A stretch of 64,000 nucleotides of DNA, from contig NZ_NMVJ01000007.1 in the NCBI RefSeq assembly GCF_002250565.1, positions 186,001 through 250,000 of the forward strand, given 5' to 3'. Within the stretch, counting starts at the first letter, position 1. Each line of letters opens with the position of its first letter. Below the pieces are notes generated by a model. The model saw only the letters and a program-made list of their open reading frames with translations. It ran no database searches and had not been told where the DNA came from. The DNA comes from Parenemella sanctibonifatiensis. GTDB taxonomy: Bacteria > Actinomycetota > Actinomycetes > Propionibacteriales > Propionibacteriaceae. This document shows, piece after piece, positions 62,538 through 64,000 of this stretch. Made by a program: the position numbers and the translations under genes.

Positions 62538-64000
62538 TCAGGCGCGAGCGCGGGCGCGTTCGAGCATCACGTCCTGCATTACCGTCACGGTTTCCTCGCT
62601 GAGGTCGACGCCGAGCTGTCGGGCGGTGGTGGCGAGGTCGCGAATGATGGTGTCGGTGGCGGCGTGGTTGCCGGCCTGGTGTTCGGCGCGCAGCAGCACC
62701 GCGCGCAACTGTTCGTCGTGAGGCGCGGCGTACTGGGCCTTGCCGATCGCCCACCGAGCCAGTTCGACGTTGCGTTCGACCAGAGCGCGTTCGCCGAGCT
62801 CGTGGCCGACATCCCGGATCAGTTGTGCCATCTCGACCCGTAGTCCTTCGGCCCAGTACCAGTCACCCGGCGCGACATCTGCCAGCGGCGCCCCGCGGAC
62901 CAGGTCCAGTGCCTGGGCCAAGATCTGGGTCGGCGTACGGCTGAGTCCCAGAGCGACCAGCGCCTGGAACTCCTTCCAGTCGGAGGTGACGGCCGGCGCC
63001 AGTCCGATCCGGCCGCTGTACGCCTCCGGCAGATACGGCTCGCCGCCATCGTCATTGCCCAGCCAGGCGCGGAGTCGACACATGTTGGAGCGGCGAGTGC
63101 CTTCGGCAATGGCCAACGCGTCGGCCATCGTGCGCGAGCTCAGGCCGGGATGCTCGAGCAGCCAGGTGGCGTACTCGATGCACTGTCGCGGCGCCCGCGG
63201 CGGGCGAGGTCCGCGGCAGCCCTCGAGGGTGACGGGTCCAAGGATGCACAGGGTCGGATGGTTGCGGTTCATCGGCGAGTCCTTCGGCACGGGCGTGCGG
63301 GGACGGAGGGGAGTGACGGTGGCGACATCGTCGTCGTCGGGATCAGACACGCGTACGCCGGCCCACCAGGCCGGTTCGTGCTGGTCGTCGCCGCGGGCGG
63401 CGAACAGGGCAGTCAACGCCGCGCGGGCGTCGGCATCGATGGACTGCGGGGTCAGGGCAAAGGACCCGATCGGGGTGCGCAGTTCCTGACGGGCCAGGTC
63501 GAGGACGGCCTCGGCGTTCGGGTCCCCGTCGACCCAGCACAGCCCGGGCCGCGGGTCGGCGGTGACCTCGGTGGGTTCGCCGTCAGCCGTCAGGGCGACC
63601 CAGGGCCGCCAGGCGTCTGCGGTGTCGGGGGCGGTCAGGCGTTGGCTGAGCGCGCCATGGTCGCCGTGGTCAGACTGGCGACGCTGGTCGGCCTCTCGGT
63701 TCATCGCCGCGGCAGCCGAGGTGGCGTCGCGGAACCAGCGCACGTGTCCGGCAGCCATCGCGGTGACCAGGCTGGCGGGTTCGCCGGTGATGAGGACCTC
63801 GATCTCGCCGGGACCCGAACGGCAGCTGAGCTCCAGCAACAAGGCTGCGCTGGCCCCGCGTACTTGTTCGGCATCGCCGACCATCCCGAGGTGTCCGACC
63901 GCCTCGAGGTTGAGCAGCACCAGATCGGGACCGTCGGTGCCGAGCGTCGCCAACGCCGGCAGCGGAGAAGGGCTGGGCTCAGCCAGACCGGGCAGGGCAT
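62538..64000 (-). CDS. BTAD-domain regulator-like protein, 5' end outside the window
   Basis: The reading frame stays open to the right edge, so the N-terminus is missing; about 486 residues are visible. The C-terminal 220 residues start with a winged-helix-like unit (TLCILGPVTLEG, RQCIEYATWLLEHPGLSSRT, GTRRSNMCRLRAWLG) and continue into a bacterial transcriptional activator domain of helical repeats (LDLVRGAPLADVAPGDWYWAE, LAEHQAGNH-like). This matches large actinobacterial LysM-BTAD proteins with membrane N-termini, often near pilus or secretion genes. The visible N-terminal part is acidic and poorly conserved. Function is unknown. Confidence 0.75.
   Translation of the reverse strand, partial: ALPGLAEPSPSPLPALATLGTDGPDLVLLNLEAVGHLGMVGDAEQVRGASAALLLELSCRSGPGEIEVLITGEPASLVTAMAAGHVRWFRDATSAAAAMNREADQRRQSDHGDHGALSQRLTAPDTADAWRPWVALTADGEPTEVTADPRPGLCWVDGDPNAEAVLDLARQELRTPIGSFALTPQSIDADARAALTALFAARGDDQHEPAWWAGVRVSDPDDDDVATVTPLRPRTPVPKDSPMNRNHPTLCILGPVTLEGCRGPRPPRAPRQCIEYATWLLEHPGLSSRTMADALAIAEGTRRSNMCRLRAWLGNDDGGEPYLPEAYSGRIGLAPAVTSDWKEFQALVALGLSRTPTQILAQALDLVRGAPLADVAPGDWYWAEGLRVEMAQLIRDVGHELGERALVERNVELARWAIGKAQYAAPHDEQLRAVLLRAEHQAGNHAATDTIIRDLATTARQLGVDLSEETVTVMQDVMLERARARA

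Noticed and set aside
1-64000. CRISPR arrays, tRNA or rRNA genes, insertion sequences, prophage
   Set aside because: No regularly spaced repeats, no tRNA-like cloverleaf, and no transposase or phage genes were seen.

Overview
The window is high-GC, densely coded DNA from an actinobacterium. The order of Propionibacteriales is my best guess, inferred from gene order and codon style rather than from a marker gene. The left edge is next to the chromosome origin: the end of yidC, then jag, rsmG, parA and parB on the plus strand, with ParB-binding parS palindromes in and just after the parAB genes. I see no rRNA, tRNA, insertion sequence, prophage or CRISPR array.

Layout. 1-5.8 kb: yidC-jag-rsmG, a small Cys-motif membrane protein, parA-parB, then an 820-bp non-coding stretch with two perfect parS sites. 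5.8-13.8 kb, mostly minus strand: a DUF3817 protein, a frameshifted DUF6891-like gene, SURF1, D-Ala-D-Ala ligase, an aminotransferase, trxA with two coupled membrane-anchored paralogues, a second frameshifted gene, and trxB. 13.8-31.4 kb: an MFS permease, a coupled pair ending in a winged-helix regulator, three paralogous beta-propeller proteins with different predicted locations (cytosolic, sortase-anchored, Tat-exported), a TagGH-like export ABC transporter, a MacB/FtsX-like ABC transporter and a DedA protein. 31.5-35.3 kb: a LuxR-type two-component system, a ROK kinase and a DUF4303 protein. 35.4-44.9 kb: a carbohydrate regulon with a five-gene minus-strand operon (DUF4185/5005 protein, sugar-binding lipoprotein, two permeases, six-hairpin glycosidase), a divergent LacI regulator and a mannose-6-phosphate isomerase. 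Two near-identical LacI-type operators flank the regulator, one before the transport operon and one before manA. 45-52 kb: a sugar symporter, a SprT-like protein, lipoproteins, an L,D-transpeptidase, and a two-gene unit of an unknown 631-residue protein with a GH105-type hydrolase. 52-64 kb: a DUF3870-DUF819-dipeptide epimerase unit that looks like muropeptide salvage, DUF402 and glycerate kinase genes, MscS, TerC, a voltage-gated cation channel coupled to a ceramidase-like protein, and a BTAD regulator cut by the right edge.

Three features run across the window. Many stand-alone genes have a TAnnnT -10 box only 6-8 bases before the start codon and no ribosome binding site, so leaderless transcription appears common and was used here to choose several starts. 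The palindrome CGTACG (often GGCGTACGCC) recurs very often in all reading frames. Finally, three single-base losses in two small genes are either pseudogene lesions or assembly errors.
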